A DNA stretch of 29,707 nt, taken from a virus. This document shows, piece after piece, positions 21,989-29,569 of this stretch. Position numbers and translations under genes: made by a program. The DNA is taken from IMG/VR virus record IMGVR_UViG_3300037558_000912, positions 1 to 29,707 of that record; one strand, written 5' to 3'. The notes beneath the pieces are model-generated. The model was not told the DNA's origin. It did not search any database and worked only from the letters and a program-made list of their open reading frames with translations. Each line of letters begins with the position of its first letter. Position 1 is the first letter of the stretch.

Positions 21989-22542
21989 TATCTTATCCCT
22001 TGTGTGATAGAACCTATGTAGTCTGTGCCATCAAAGAACACTGATACGATGTCTATCTGTGATGATGATGTTGTCAGTGTTGGCGCACCGTTTGAGAATT
22101 TGACCAATGTGGATCCATCCGATGTGAATGTTGCTGTCTTGTCAGAGGCATTGACTTTGATTATCAACAGTGTTGACGTGCCTGCTGTCATGTTGGTGAA
22201 TGTGTATGTGGTGCTGTCGTTCAGTGTCATTGTATGCACTGGTGCCGCCGTGGCATCAACATTGACACTACCTGAAGTGGCAGATATCGCGTTGATGGTC
22301 TCCTTTGGAGTCTGGACCAGTTTTGTGAATTTTGTGTTTGAAGTGTTCTTCTCGAATTTGGCGTTTGAACTGTTGTAGACGAATATGTCTCCATCCGCTG
22401 GTGAACCACCATCGAAGAAATCAATGATGTCATTGACATTGGAGATGTTCTTGTTTATTTCCGGTCTCGCCAGTCTCGGTTTGTCCGTGTCACTGTCTGT
22501 GTGTGCTGTGGATCCTTTGTTGCCGCTTGGCCAAGTTGTCAT
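21988..22542 (-). CDS. short tail fibre with shared C-terminal domain, third cassette (184 aa)
   Basis: Residues 1-50 contain MTTWPSGNKGSTAHTDSDTD then KPRLARPEINKN, similar to the start of the fibre at 2212-2646. Residues about 95-184 are the same domain that closes the fibres at 23576 and 26122: VNVDATAAPVHTMTLNDSTT, then TLLIIKVNASDKTATFTSDG, ending SVFFDGTDYIGSITQGIR. The other two end NDGTSLLGN. It lacks the long shaft region of the other two. It is followed at once by its MPFG partner. Confidence 0.78.
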   Translation of the reverse strand: MTTWPSGNKGSTAHTDSDTDKPRLARPEINKNISNVNDIIDFFDGGSPADGDIFVYNSSNAKFEKNTSNTKFTKLVQTPKETINAISATSGSVNVDATAAPVHTMTLNDSTTYTFTNMTAGTSTLLIIKVNASDKTATFTSDGSTLVKFSNGAPTLTTSSSQIDIVSVFFDGTDYIGSITQGIR

Positions 22543-22569
22543 TTGTTATACTCCGTTCCTTGTTCCTAT

Positions 22570-22833
22570 TTAATCGCCCAGTTTGCCTTCGACATCTGCT
22601 TTTAGGTCCGCGTTCAATGTCAGATGACATTGTAGATCAGATATCAACCAATTCAGGAAGTCTGTGTTGGTGTCCGTTGTGGCGGCATCTATCTGTGCGT
22701 CAGTGTATGTCTCAGGACAACCTTTGAAATAGTTCCTGGCGAATGTCTGTGCGTCTGTGAAATTGTTGACCTGGTTCTTCCAGATCAAATATTTGCAAGT
22801 GTAAAGGTCGATGTCTTGTATGTTTTCTAGCAT
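22570..22833 (-). CDS. small helical protein in the fibre region (87 aa)
   Basis: The protein starts MLENIQDIDLYTCKYLIWKN and continues helical (FTDAQTFARNYFKGC, then TDFLNWLISDLQCHLTLNAD), with a charged end, KADVEGKLGD. GGAG lies eight bases before the ATG. It sits between the second and third fibre cassettes, four bases after the LamG-like gene. Its size and helical nature would fit a fibre assembly chaperone or a linker, but no family was recognised. Confidence 0.6.
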   Translation of the reverse strand: MLENIQDIDLYTCKYLIWKNQVNNFTDAQTFARNYFKGCPETYTDAQIDAATTDTNTDFLNWLISDLQCHLTLNADLKADVEGKLGD

Positions 22834-22836
22834 ATT

Positions 22837-23562
22837 CTATACTCCATAATTTCCCGTGAATGTTGCGTCATTGGTTAGGTCTGAATCAAAGTGCGTCAGG
22901 TTAAGTGTGTTGGAATCATCACTCAGTGCCGATGATGGTGGCGTATAACCGCTGGAGCCGTATCTGGCTATCTTGCTCATCCTGAAGGCATCTATCTGTC
23001 CCACGAAGTCATCACCGTAGTTGTCCATCACGCCTACTGTGAAGTTGACGCCTGACGCAGGTGCGTTTAAACCACCTGATATTCCTATCGTGTTTTGCAA
23101 GGTGCCATCTAGATGGATATAGACATTTGATCCGTCGTATGAGGCACTTATGTAATGGAATGTGTTTTGACTAATGTTGTTGCTTCCTTGTTGGCTTTGG
23201 CCTGACCCGCTACCGTTGGTGTGGTTGAAAAAATATTTATTGCCCGATCTTACACCCAAAGACCAACTCCTGTCTGCTGTGGGACCTGTCCAGTGTCCTG
23301 CCATGTGTGCATAGTTAGAGGCGCTGGTTTGCCTAAACCAGAATTCACAGGTCCATGGATTGGTGCCTGCCAACCTGACCCTGTCGTAGTCTAGTTCCAG
23401 ACCTTGGTTTGAACCATTGAAGTTGAATGAGCCTGCGCCAATCTTCTTGTTTGTTGTGTCGTTTGTTGGACTTGATCCGCCATTGATTGTGACGAAATCT
23501 ATTGTGCTGGCCGAGGCCACTTTTGTTTGTCCAAAAACTGCTTTTCCTAGACCTAATGGCAT
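22837..23562 (-). CDS. MPLG adhesin with LamG/concanavalin-like domain, second cassette (241 aa)
   Basis: It starts MPLGLGKAVFGQTKVASAST. From about residue 45 the protein reads as a LamG-type lectin fold: GSFNFNGSNQGLELDYDRVR, then WTCEFWFRQTSASNYAHMAG, then HYISASYDGSNVYIHLDGTL and IDAFRMSKIARYGSSGYTPP. The F-x-G-x-W-T-x-E-F-W-F and Y-DG-x-x-Y-x-D-G order is that of laminin G-like domains, which bind sugars or proteins. It follows the second long fibre by 13 bases with AGGAG upstream. It probably binds host surface glycans at the fibre tip; that is inference. Confidence 0.82.
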   Translation of the reverse strand: MPLGLGKAVFGQTKVASASTIDFVTINGGSSPTNDTTNKKIGAGSFNFNGSNQGLELDYDRVRLAGTNPWTCEFWFRQTSASNYAHMAGHWTGPTADRSWSLGVRSGNKYFFNHTNGSGSGQSQQGSNNISQNTFHYISASYDGSNVYIHLDGTLQNTIGISGGLNAPASGVNFTVGVMDNYGDDFVGQIDAFRMSKIARYGSSGYTPPSSALSDDSNTLNLTHFDSDLTNDATFTGNYGV

Positions 23563-23575
23563 CTATGCTCTCCTG

Positions 23576-25144
23576 TTATGCGTATGCTTTGGCACAATTA
23601 CCCAATAAACTGGTTCCGTCGTTGTAGATGGTGACCACGTCAATGGCACTGGCCGCTGTTGTGAGTGCTGTGTATCCTCCGGCGAATTTGACTGCGGTTG
23701 AGTCTGAACCTGTGAATGTGGCTGTCCTCGAACCTGTGCCATCCTGCCTGATTATCAGTGTCACTGTTTGACCTGTGCCTAAATCATTGATTGTGAATCC
23801 TGTGCTGTGTGCCAGTGTCACTGTGTGGACTGGTGCTAGGGAACATTCTACCGCTATCGTGGCGCTTGAAGTCAATGCGTTTTGTTTCTCTCTGTATTTG
23901 AATAGTGTTCCCACATTTGATTGTGCCGTGTCTGTGTCCGTGTCAATTAAAAATTTGTTTGTGGCCGACCCTGCTTGGTATCTATATGCAATTTCATTTG
24001 TGGTGTTCTCTGTGCCTGCTCCGTCGTGTGACGTGCCTTTGAAGTTATAACCAACTGCGTTTGTGACGTTGATGGTTTGTCCCGATCCGGCTTCGACGAA
24101 GTGTCTTGCTTCAACTCCAAGTAAATCAGTGACGTCCAATTGTGATTGGTTTCCAAAAATATATCCATTGAAGAAACCTGCCGTGGCATACTGCAACTTA
24201 CCTGCGTTGCTTGAGCCTGCAGTGTTGGTTATGTCCATTTCGCCAACCAAGCCTGCGAACACATCTGGTCTTGAGTTGTTTATTATGGCACCATTGGTGT
24301 CAACGTTCAAGATGTTGTATGAGTTCCGCCACCTGTTGTGGCTCTGTGAACTGTCTGTGCCGTTGGACTTGACCTGTGTTATTGTTGCGTTTGTGTATTT
24401 TCTCTCTGCACTTGAATCCTGTGCGTTGAAGTCAAACTCAGATCCCTGATCATACATCCTAATAACACCGTTCTGCCATCTTGCGTTTGAGTTGTATGCT
24501 GTGATGTCAGCATTACCTAGTTGGATGTAGCCTGTGCCGTTTGGTTCTATGCAAAGTTTGTCGTTTGATCTTGTTGTCTTGATTACATTGTCATCTATAG
24601 ATATCGCGTCATTGGCTATTGAAGTTGTTGCCGTGATGGCGCCCGTCACTGCAAGTGTAGAACCATCAAATGTTAAGTTGGCTTCACCATTAAGTGCATC
24701 TGTGCCTGTGGCCGTGACCACTCTGTTGTTTGAACCATTTGTTAAAAAGTCTGATACGTCTACTGATACAGCATCTGCCGCCACATCAATACCTGTGCCT
24801 GCTATAACATTGAGTGTGACATCTCCTGTTGTGCCTCCACCCGTCATACCTGCACCTGCCACCACTGATGTGATGTCTCCGCTGGCTGAACTATTGATGG
24901 TCACCGTGCCATCTGAATTTGTTGAAGTGGTTATTCCTGTTCCACCCTGTATGTATAATGAGTCACCAGCCTTGATGTCAATGGTTGCAGAGTCGTCTGC
25001 CACTACACCAATTGATTGATCTCTTAGATTGATTAAGTTTGAATCCAGTTCCGCGTGTGTGAGTGCCGCGTCCTTGGCTATGTTGTCTGATGTGACTGAA
25101 CTTGAAGTTGCTGTCCTTGTGACTAGTTTTGCTTTTGAAGCCAT
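23576..25144 (-). CDS. long tail fibre, second cassette (522 aa)
   Basis: The first 65 residues (MASKAKLVTRTATSSSVTSD, then HAELDSNLINLRDQSIGV) are homologous to the start of the fibre at 26122. After DSATIDIKAGDSLYIQG comes a Gly-Ser-Thr-rich shaft with GAGMTGGGTTGDVTLNVIAG and repeats around VSVDVSDFLTNGSNNRVVTA. The shaft then differs from that of the first fibre. The last 90 residues (SSATIAVECSLAPVHTVTLA ... TIYNDGTSLLGNCAKAYA) are the shared C-terminal domain. The 5' gap carries an AATAAATA box at 25168-25175 and AGGAG. It is coupled to the LamG-like partner 13 bases downstream. Confidence 0.82.
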   Translation of the reverse strand: MASKAKLVTRTATSSSVTSDNIAKDAALTHAELDSNLINLRDQSIGVVADDSATIDIKAGDSLYIQGGTGITTSTNSDGTVTINSSASGDITSVVAGAGMTGGGTTGDVTLNVIAGTGIDVAADAVSVDVSDFLTNGSNNRVVTATGTDALNGEANLTFDGSTLAVTGAITATTSIANDAISIDDNVIKTTRSNDKLCIEPNGTGYIQLGNADITAYNSNARWQNGVIRMYDQGSEFDFNAQDSSAERKYTNATITQVKSNGTDSSQSHNRWRNSYNILNVDTNGAIINNSRPDVFAGLVGEMDITNTAGSSNAGKLQYATAGFFNGYIFGNQSQLDVTDLLGVEARHFVEAGSGQTINVTNAVGYNFKGTSHDGAGTENTTNEIAYRYQAGSATNKFLIDTDTDTAQSNVGTLFKYREKQNALTSSATIAVECSLAPVHTVTLAHSTGFTINDLGTGQTVTLIIRQDGTGSRTATFTGSDSTAVKFAGGYTALTTAASAIDVVTIYNDGTSLLGNCAKAYA

Positions 25145-25210
25145 TTTTAGTATCTCCTAATAAAGATTATTTATTGTTTTATATTCGCCATAAAATATGC
25201 CGTCATTGAT
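25145..25210 (-). promoter_or_regulatory. gap with AATAAATA box, possible phage late promoter
   Basis: This gap between the first adhesin and the second fibre contains AATAAATA (25168-25175) on the minus strand, 23 bases before ATG 25144. It differs from the T4 late promoter box TATAAATA at one position. No good sigma70 -35 box was found. No terminator was found. Confidence 0.3.
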
Positions 25211-26122
25211 TTACGCCGTGTAAGATCCATCACCTGTGAATTTGATCACTGTTAAATCTCCATCTGTGGTTATTGTTGGTGATCCTGTTGTTGTGTTTGT
25301 GAAATTGCTGGTTGCCAATCTTATTATAACCACACCTGATCCACCAGATGATGCTGTGCCGCTGAGTGTTCCGCCACCTCCACCTCCTGTATTGGTGCCA
25401 CCATCTTGTGCTGTGCCTGATGTTCCGAATGTTGCATCACCGCCACCACCAGATCCGCCATCACCGCCACCTGACACATAAATTGAACCACCGCCACCAC
25501 CAGCATATGTGGTGCTTGATCCTGTTATTGAATTAGATATACCACTACCACCGTCTCCGTTATTGGGTCCGGTTCCTGTTGAACCGTCCGTGCCGGCTGT
25601 GCCAGCACCACCACCTCCACCACCGTTTTGGAATGTGCTGTTGGCTGACACTTTGGCAACACCTCCGCCGTTGCCGAAGAACTTGGCCGATCCTGCCCTC
25701 GAGGCACCATTGCCACTGCCACCGCCCGTGGTAGGACCAATTTGCGGCGCTGGATTGGTTGCGTTGTTGCTGAATAGGCCTCCTCCACCACCGGGTGCCA
25801 GTAGTGTGTCGAAACTTGTGCCTGTTATAGATGAACTGCCACCGCTGTTTCCATTTGAAGGACTGGAACTGACCGCGGAGCCACCTGCTCCCACCGTGAT
25901 GGTGTATGTGGTTCCCACATCAAACTCGGGTTTTGGCACACTATCGCCGTTGTCATCCGTGGTGACTTGGAATGTGCGATAGATTCCTCCACCGCCTCCT
26001 CCGCCACCGGCGTGTCCTAGGCCTCCACCACCACCGCCACCTACTACCAAAACATCTACATCGTATTCTGTCACTGCTGTGACCGTTTGGTGTTGTGATT
26101 GCCTATGGAGTCCCAATGGCAT
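25211..26122 (-). CDS. MPLG glycine-rich adhesin, first cassette (303 aa)
   Basis: It starts MPLGLHRQSQHQTVTAVTEY, followed by VDVLVVGGGGGGGLG and long glycine runs. Motifs such as TYTITVGAGGS, LAPGGGGG and SGGSGVVIIRLAT are those of the Gly_rich_2-type domain, found in phage tail-tip adhesins that fold as polyglycine-II sandwiches (gp38 of T-even phages such as S16). The end, GDLTVIKFTGDGSYTA, is also common in this group. It is TAATG-coupled to the long fibre and uses an AAGGA site in that fibre's last codons. Variable loops between glycine helices would define host range. Confidence 0.85.
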   Translation of the reverse strand: MPLGLHRQSQHQTVTAVTEYDVDVLVVGGGGGGGLGHAGGGGGGGGIYRTFQVTTDDNGDSVPKPEFDVGTTYTITVGAGGSAVSSSPSNGNSGGSSSITGTSFDTLLAPGGGGGLFSNNATNPAPQIGPTTGGGSGNGASRAGSAKFFGNGGGVAKVSANSTFQNGGGGGGAGTAGTDGSTGTGPNNGDGGSGISNSITGSSTTYAGGGGGSIYVSGGGDGGSGGGGDATFGTSGTAQDGGTNTGGGGGGTLSGTASSGGSGVVIIRLATSNFTNTTTGSPTITTDGDLTVIKFTGDGSYTA

Positions 26123-28317
26123 TATGAATAGTCCTTGCTGATGTTTCCCAGAAGGCTGGTGCCGTCATTGAATATTGATATGATGTCTATGTCGTTGGCA
26201 CCTGTTGAAAGTGTGTGTTGATTGCTTGGGAAAAGAACATTGGTGTATGCACCTGTCCTGCCGCCTGAGCCATCCTGTCTTATTATCACTGACACACTGC
26301 CTCCGGTTGGTAGGTTGTTGAATGTGAAAGTGGCGGCGTGTGCCAGAGTCACGGTGAACACACTGGCCAATGAACAGTCAACAGCAATTGATGACGCTGA
26401 TGTCAGTGCCTGTATGTCTTCCTTGTAGTTGGTGTTGAACCTTGCTGTGCCATCTAGGTCAATATCGCCTGTGCCTGATGGAGCCAATTTTAGATCTGAG
26501 TTTGAAGCATTTGCTGATATTGTGTTGTCCAATATAGCAACACCATCTAAATTCATTGCTGTGCTACCTGTCTCGCCTGTCATTGTGCCAAATAATCTTA
26601 TTGTGCCGGATGTGCCTGGATCTAAATCTACATGACGACCATTGGCATCATTTTGTAGAGTGATCCTTGCCTGTGCGGCACCACCACCATTGGCACTTAC
26701 TTCTAGTTGATGATCGCCGTTTGATGTTATGGCTCCATATGTTGATCCGTTTCCAACTTTTACATAAGTTGGAGTTGAACCATTAACACCTAGGATGATA
26801 TTTCCAGTTCCGCTTGGATCTAAAGTTATGTTTCCTGCACCTTGCGTCTGGATCGTGATGTTGTCGCCGCTGGTGGCAGTCTTGATTATCTTGTCTGTGC
26901 CATTGCCATTGTCGCCAACGATAAGGTTGTTTAGATTACTGTGTTTGGTGTCATTCCTCAGATAGATTTCATAGTGCGTGCCTGTTGTGCTTGTGCCTGC
27001 TGTGTCGAGGTCTATGCCAGTGAAATCGTTACCTACCGTGCCGTTGGTGTATTGGATGTGTAGACCCTGCACGTCGTTGGACACCGTCTGACCGTTCTGG
27101 ACGTTTTCGTATGCGATGACGTTGGCTATGTTGGCTGTTCCGCTTCCATAACTTTGGACTGTGTTCGTGATACCTTTCATGGTAGTGGCGGACAATGTCT
27201 GACCACTGGCAGTCACTAGACTGTTTGACACACTCAAACCTCCCGTATTTGTGACGGCTATGTCACCTTTGCTGTTGCCACCCTCGTCGTCACCTACCTG
27301 TGACCATATGGCGAAACCACCATGGTTTCCAACAGTGACCGCGTGGGCAGATGAATTGGTCGTTGATATGTCACGAGTCATCCTGGCACCCCTGCTACCG
27401 CTTGTGTTGGTTGAATCTAGACCGTTGTAGTCAACTGTTAGGTTGTTGACGTGTCTGTATCTTGCGTTGCTTGATGACGTGTCACTGCCAGTAAGTTTGA
27501 AATACATTGAATCGTATTTGTATCCTCTTGTGCCGTTGGTGTGTGAGTCCGCCACACCAAATATGTTTGGAAGTCCCGCACCTCTTGACAGTGTTGTTGA
27601 CGCACTCTCAAACAGGTTACCTTGGAAATCTGCTATGCCACCACGAGGTTGTATAAAGATACCACCGGTGCCGTTGGCACTGAGTTCCATGTCTGCGTTG
27701 GATGAACCTGTTGACATTTCGTTGCCTGAGAATGCGAAGTCACCGGTGTTGGCGTTTGCCGCACCTATTGTGATGGTCTTGGTTGCTCCAGTGCCTGTTG
27801 CGGCAACACCTGCACCAACGAAGTTGATTGTGGTGGCCGCCGTTGACAGTGATGAACCTTCATCCTGCACGGTGATCGCACTGCTTGAGTTGGCATCGAC
27901 ATATGTCTTGATTGCTTTGGCCGAAGCAAGTGTGTCATCTGAACCACTGACTGAACTTATGTCTGTGTCCAACACACCTGATTTTAGATTGGCCACATCT
28001 ATGTTTGAAAGTGAGTTACCTGTGCCATCGGCATCAAATGTCTTGTTCGTGAATGTTGTGGTTGAACTGCCTGTGACGCCCGCGGCTGTGACAGTGACTG
28101 TGTTGCCTGACACTGATGCACCAGAAAATGTTATGGTCTCTCCGGCCTCTATGTCTGTTGATGTTGAACCATCTGATATGGCTATTGTTTGGTCCCTTAG
28201 ATTGATGAAATTTGAATCCGCTTCCGCGTGTGACAGTTCTGAACCTTTGTTTAGGTTGTCTGAACTTACATTCGAACTGGTTCTTTCACGGGTGGTCAGT
28301 TTGGCTTTGGCTGGCAT
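26122..28317 (-). CDS. long tail fibre, first cassette (731 aa)
   Basis: The N-terminal 65 residues (MPAKAKLTTRERTSSNVSSD, HAEADSNFINLRDQTIAISD) match the second long fibre and probably attach it to the tail. The shaft includes ITFSGASVSGNTVTVTAAGV, a KTFDADGTGNSLSNIDVANL stretch common in marine phage fibres, and repeating Gly/Asn/Thr units. The end (about 640-731) is the shared C-terminal domain: ALTSASSIAVDCSLASVFTV ... SIFNDGTSLLGNISKDYS. AGGAG lies upstream of the ATG, and a TATAAATA box is at 28336-28343. No autocatalytic chaperone motif or glycosidase was seen. Confidence 0.82.
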   Translation of the reverse strand: MPAKAKLTTRERTSSNVSSDNLNKGSELSHAEADSNFINLRDQTIAISDGSTSTDIEAGETITFSGASVSGNTVTVTAAGVTGSSTTTFTNKTFDADGTGNSLSNIDVANLKSGVLDTDISSVSGSDDTLASAKAIKTYVDANSSSAITVQDEGSSLSTAATTINFVGAGVAATGTGATKTITIGAANANTGDFAFSGNEMSTGSSNADMELSANGTGGIFIQPRGGIADFQGNLFESASTTLSRGAGLPNIFGVADSHTNGTRGYKYDSMYFKLTGSDTSSSNARYRHVNNLTVDYNGLDSTNTSGSRGARMTRDISTTNSSAHAVTVGNHGGFAIWSQVGDDEGGNSKGDIAVTNTGGLSVSNSLVTASGQTLSATTMKGITNTVQSYGSGTANIANVIAYENVQNGQTVSNDVQGLHIQYTNGTVGNDFTGIDLDTAGTSTTGTHYEIYLRNDTKHSNLNNLIVGDNGNGTDKIIKTATSGDNITIQTQGAGNITLDPSGTGNIILGVNGSTPTYVKVGNGSTYGAITSNGDHQLEVSANGGGAAQARITLQNDANGRHVDLDPGTSGTIRLFGTMTGETGSTAMNLDGVAILDNTISANASNSDLKLAPSGTGDIDLDGTARFNTNYKEDIQALTSASSIAVDCSLASVFTVTLAHAATFTFNNLPTGGSVSVIIRQDGSGGRTGAYTNVLFPSNQHTLSTGANDIDIISIFNDGTSLLGNISKDYS

Positions 28318-28370
28318 TGTTTCTCCTAATAATAATATTTATATAGGTGTCCCATCACCTAAATCCGGGC
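28318..28370 (-). promoter_or_regulatory. gap with hairpin and TATAAATA late-promoter-like box
   Basis: On the minus strand a short hairpin AGGTG/CACCT with a 6-base loop (28346-28361) is followed by TATAAATA (28336-28343), the exact T4-type late promoter box. ATG 28317 lies 18 bases further. The hairpin lacks a U run, so a terminator is not supported. Confidence 0.4.
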
Positions 28371-28565
28371 CTATAATTTTGAGTAGTATGTGATCGTCTT
28401 GTTGTTCTCGTCACAACACACGATGCCATGATCCAACGACACCCGCCAACCCTCGATGGGATGGTAGAAACTCTCCATGCTTCGATACACTATGCCGGCC
28501 TTGGCGATGAAATCCACCGGATCAGTGGAGGCGTTGGTCTCTATGCCTGCGTGTATCTGTTTCAC
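28371..28565 (-). CDS. hypothetical protein (64 aa)
   Basis: The protein begins MKQIHAGIETNASTDPVDFI and contains VYRSMESFYHPIEGWRVSLD and HGIVCCDENNKTITYYS. The end has a beta-like pattern. The start is GTG 28565 (GTGA overlap with the previous stop), supported by CGGAGGAT eight bases upstream. No family was recognised. It is the last gene of the short accessory operon before the fibre genes. Confidence 0.6.
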   Translation of the reverse strand: MKQIHAGIETNASTDPVDFIAKAGIVYRSMESFYHPIEGWRVSLDHGIVCCDENNKTITYYSKL

Positions 28566-28909
28566 TGGCTGGGATCCTCCGGATCAAACAGTGTTGAGTA
28601 ATTGTTGTTGGTGCTTTTTGGTCTGTGTTTGGCCACGGTGTCCACATATGTGGGCCTGCTGTCCGCGTTCCAGAGTCCCTTGTCCCTCTTCTTCATCCGG
28701 ACGTTGTCCAGTATGGTGTGGTTGCCACGATTGTGTGTGATGATCTCCACCATCTCTACCCAATCCTGCCAGTTGTCATTCTTGGGATCTATGAAACAGT
28801 AGCCCTTGGCCAGTCTGCCAGTCTCGTCGGTGTGGAATCCATCTATGCGGATCACCTCTCCACCGTGCCTGCTGGTGATGACTGCGATTGATTCAACGGC
28901 CACCTGCAT
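28562..28909 (-). CDS. hypothetical protein (115 aa)
   Basis: The protein is mixed alpha/beta: MQVAVESIAVITSRHGGEVI, then GFHTDETGRLAKGYCFIDPK, NDNWQDWVEMVEIITHNRGN and a polar tail. It may be a small DNA-modification or immune-evasion factor, but no motif supports this. It is TAATG-coupled to the 59-aa gene upstream (ATG 28909, stop 28909-28911), and overlaps the next gene as GTGA. Confidence 0.6.
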   Translation of the reverse strand: MQVAVESIAVITSRHGGEVIRIDGFHTDETGRLAKGYCFIDPKNDNWQDWVEMVEIITHNRGNHTILDNVRMKKRDKGLWNADSRPTYVDTVAKHRPKSTNNNYSTLFDPEDPSQ

Positions 28910-29088
28910 TACAGCAACCCCCCGGACTCTTTCTTGAGATGTCGCTTGTATTCGGTGTTGTATTTCTTGGTCGACTGCCGTTGGTCCTGTCGGTTCCGTG
29001 CCCTCTTCTCCTGCTCGGTCTGTATCCGTGACTTCTCCTGCTCCCGTATCCAGTCACTGATGAATCTTGTGTGTGTCTGATTATCCAT
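28909..29088 (-). CDS. small helical charged protein (59 aa)
   Basis: The frame runs from ATG 29088 to TAA 28909-28911. It has a strong AGGAGG ten bases upstream, better than many of its neighbours. The peptide reads MDNQTHTRFISDWIREQEKS, then RIQTEQEKRARNRQDQRQST and a basic end, KKYNTEYKRHLKKESGG. It is a long, charged helix with no cysteine, tentatively a coiled coil. It overlaps the endonuclease-like gene by eight bases and is TAATG-coupled to the next gene. No family was recognised. Confidence 0.65.
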   Translation of the reverse strand: MDNQTHTRFISDWIREQEKSRIQTEQEKRARNRQDQRQSTKKYNTEYKRHLKKESGGLL

Positions 29089-29521
29089 TGCGTCTCTTCC
29101 TCCTGATTGGTTTGCCTCGGCTGTCCGTGAGCCTGGGCCTCTTCATGGCGTCACTGCGGTTCATGAGTTCCACATTGTCAATGTGCCAACCCTGTGAACG
29201 ATCACGCCTCACCAGATTGATGGAGTCCTTGCCCCGACCCCAGTCACCTGATGAACTCTTTAGTAGATCCAGATAGTCTTCCCACAGTATGGTCCATTCC
29301 TGGCACCAGTATCGTGCCTGGCATTTCATCCTCATATACCTGTAGTAGTGCCTACGGACCTCTGGATCGGGTCCGGTCTTCCAAGTGCCCTTGTTGAACT
29401 TCCAGAACTGATGTTGTGGGTTGTCGCGGATCCACTTGCTTTGCTTCTCCGATGCCTTCTGGCGCCTCTCCGGCGTCCATCCAGCCTCCAGTCCCGTCTT
29501 TCCTTTGTTCCAACTTGGCAT
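29081..29521 (-). CDS. HNH/NUMOD3-like endonuclease, putative homing type (146 aa)
   Basis: The N-terminus has the feel of a NUMOD3 DNA-binding motif (GKTG at 7-10, then WTPERRQKASEKQSKW at 15-30). The rest fits an HNH-like core: WTILWEDYLDLL, then SINLVRRDRSQGWHIDNVEL (100-119), matching the conserved (V/L)xRxDxxxGYxxxNVxxxS segment with the last Ser replaced. The canonical Cys pairs and first His are not evident, so cleavage activity is uncertain. It could be a self-splicing or intron-less homing gene. There is no Shine-Dalgarno sequence; the promoter at 29532-29561 starts it almost without a leader. Confidence 0.5.
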   Translation of the reverse strand: MPSWNKGKTGLEAGWTPERRQKASEKQSKWIRDNPQHQFWKFNKGTWKTGPDPEVRRHYYRYMRMKCQARYWCQEWTILWEDYLDLLKSSSGDWGRGKDSINLVRRDRSQGWHIDNVELMNRSDAMKRPRLTDSRGKPIRRKRRNG

Positions 29522-29531
29522 ATGTGTATTT

Positions 29532-29561
29532 ATTATAGCAGGAATCCCCTGGTTTGGTCAA
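29532..29561 (-). promoter_or_regulatory. near-consensus sigma70 promoter with CAGG/CCTG operator
   Basis: On the minus strand TTGACC (29556-29561) is followed after 18 bases by TATAAT (29532-29537). The spacer includes the inverted repeat CAGG-GGATT-CCTG (29539-29551), one base from the -10 box, as in the promoter at 2-29. The expected transcript starts about four bases before the ATG at 29521. Confidence 0.75.
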
Positions 29562-29569
29562 GGTTTTAT

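Noticed and set aside
25324-26007. Possible CRISPR or repeat array from regular CCACCACC strings
   Set aside because: These are codons of glycine runs in the glycine-rich adhesin, without spacer-repeat structure.
20656-28317. Diversity-generating retroelement in the fibre region
   Set aside because: No reverse transcriptase or template repeat was found in the window, and the repeats are protein-domain homologies without the A-biased changes expected.
27443-28393. Plus-strand frame of 316 codons over the first long fibre
   Set aside because: It is antisense to the long fibre gene, which has homologues in the same window; its Pro/Ser/Val-rich sequence mirrors the fibre repeats.
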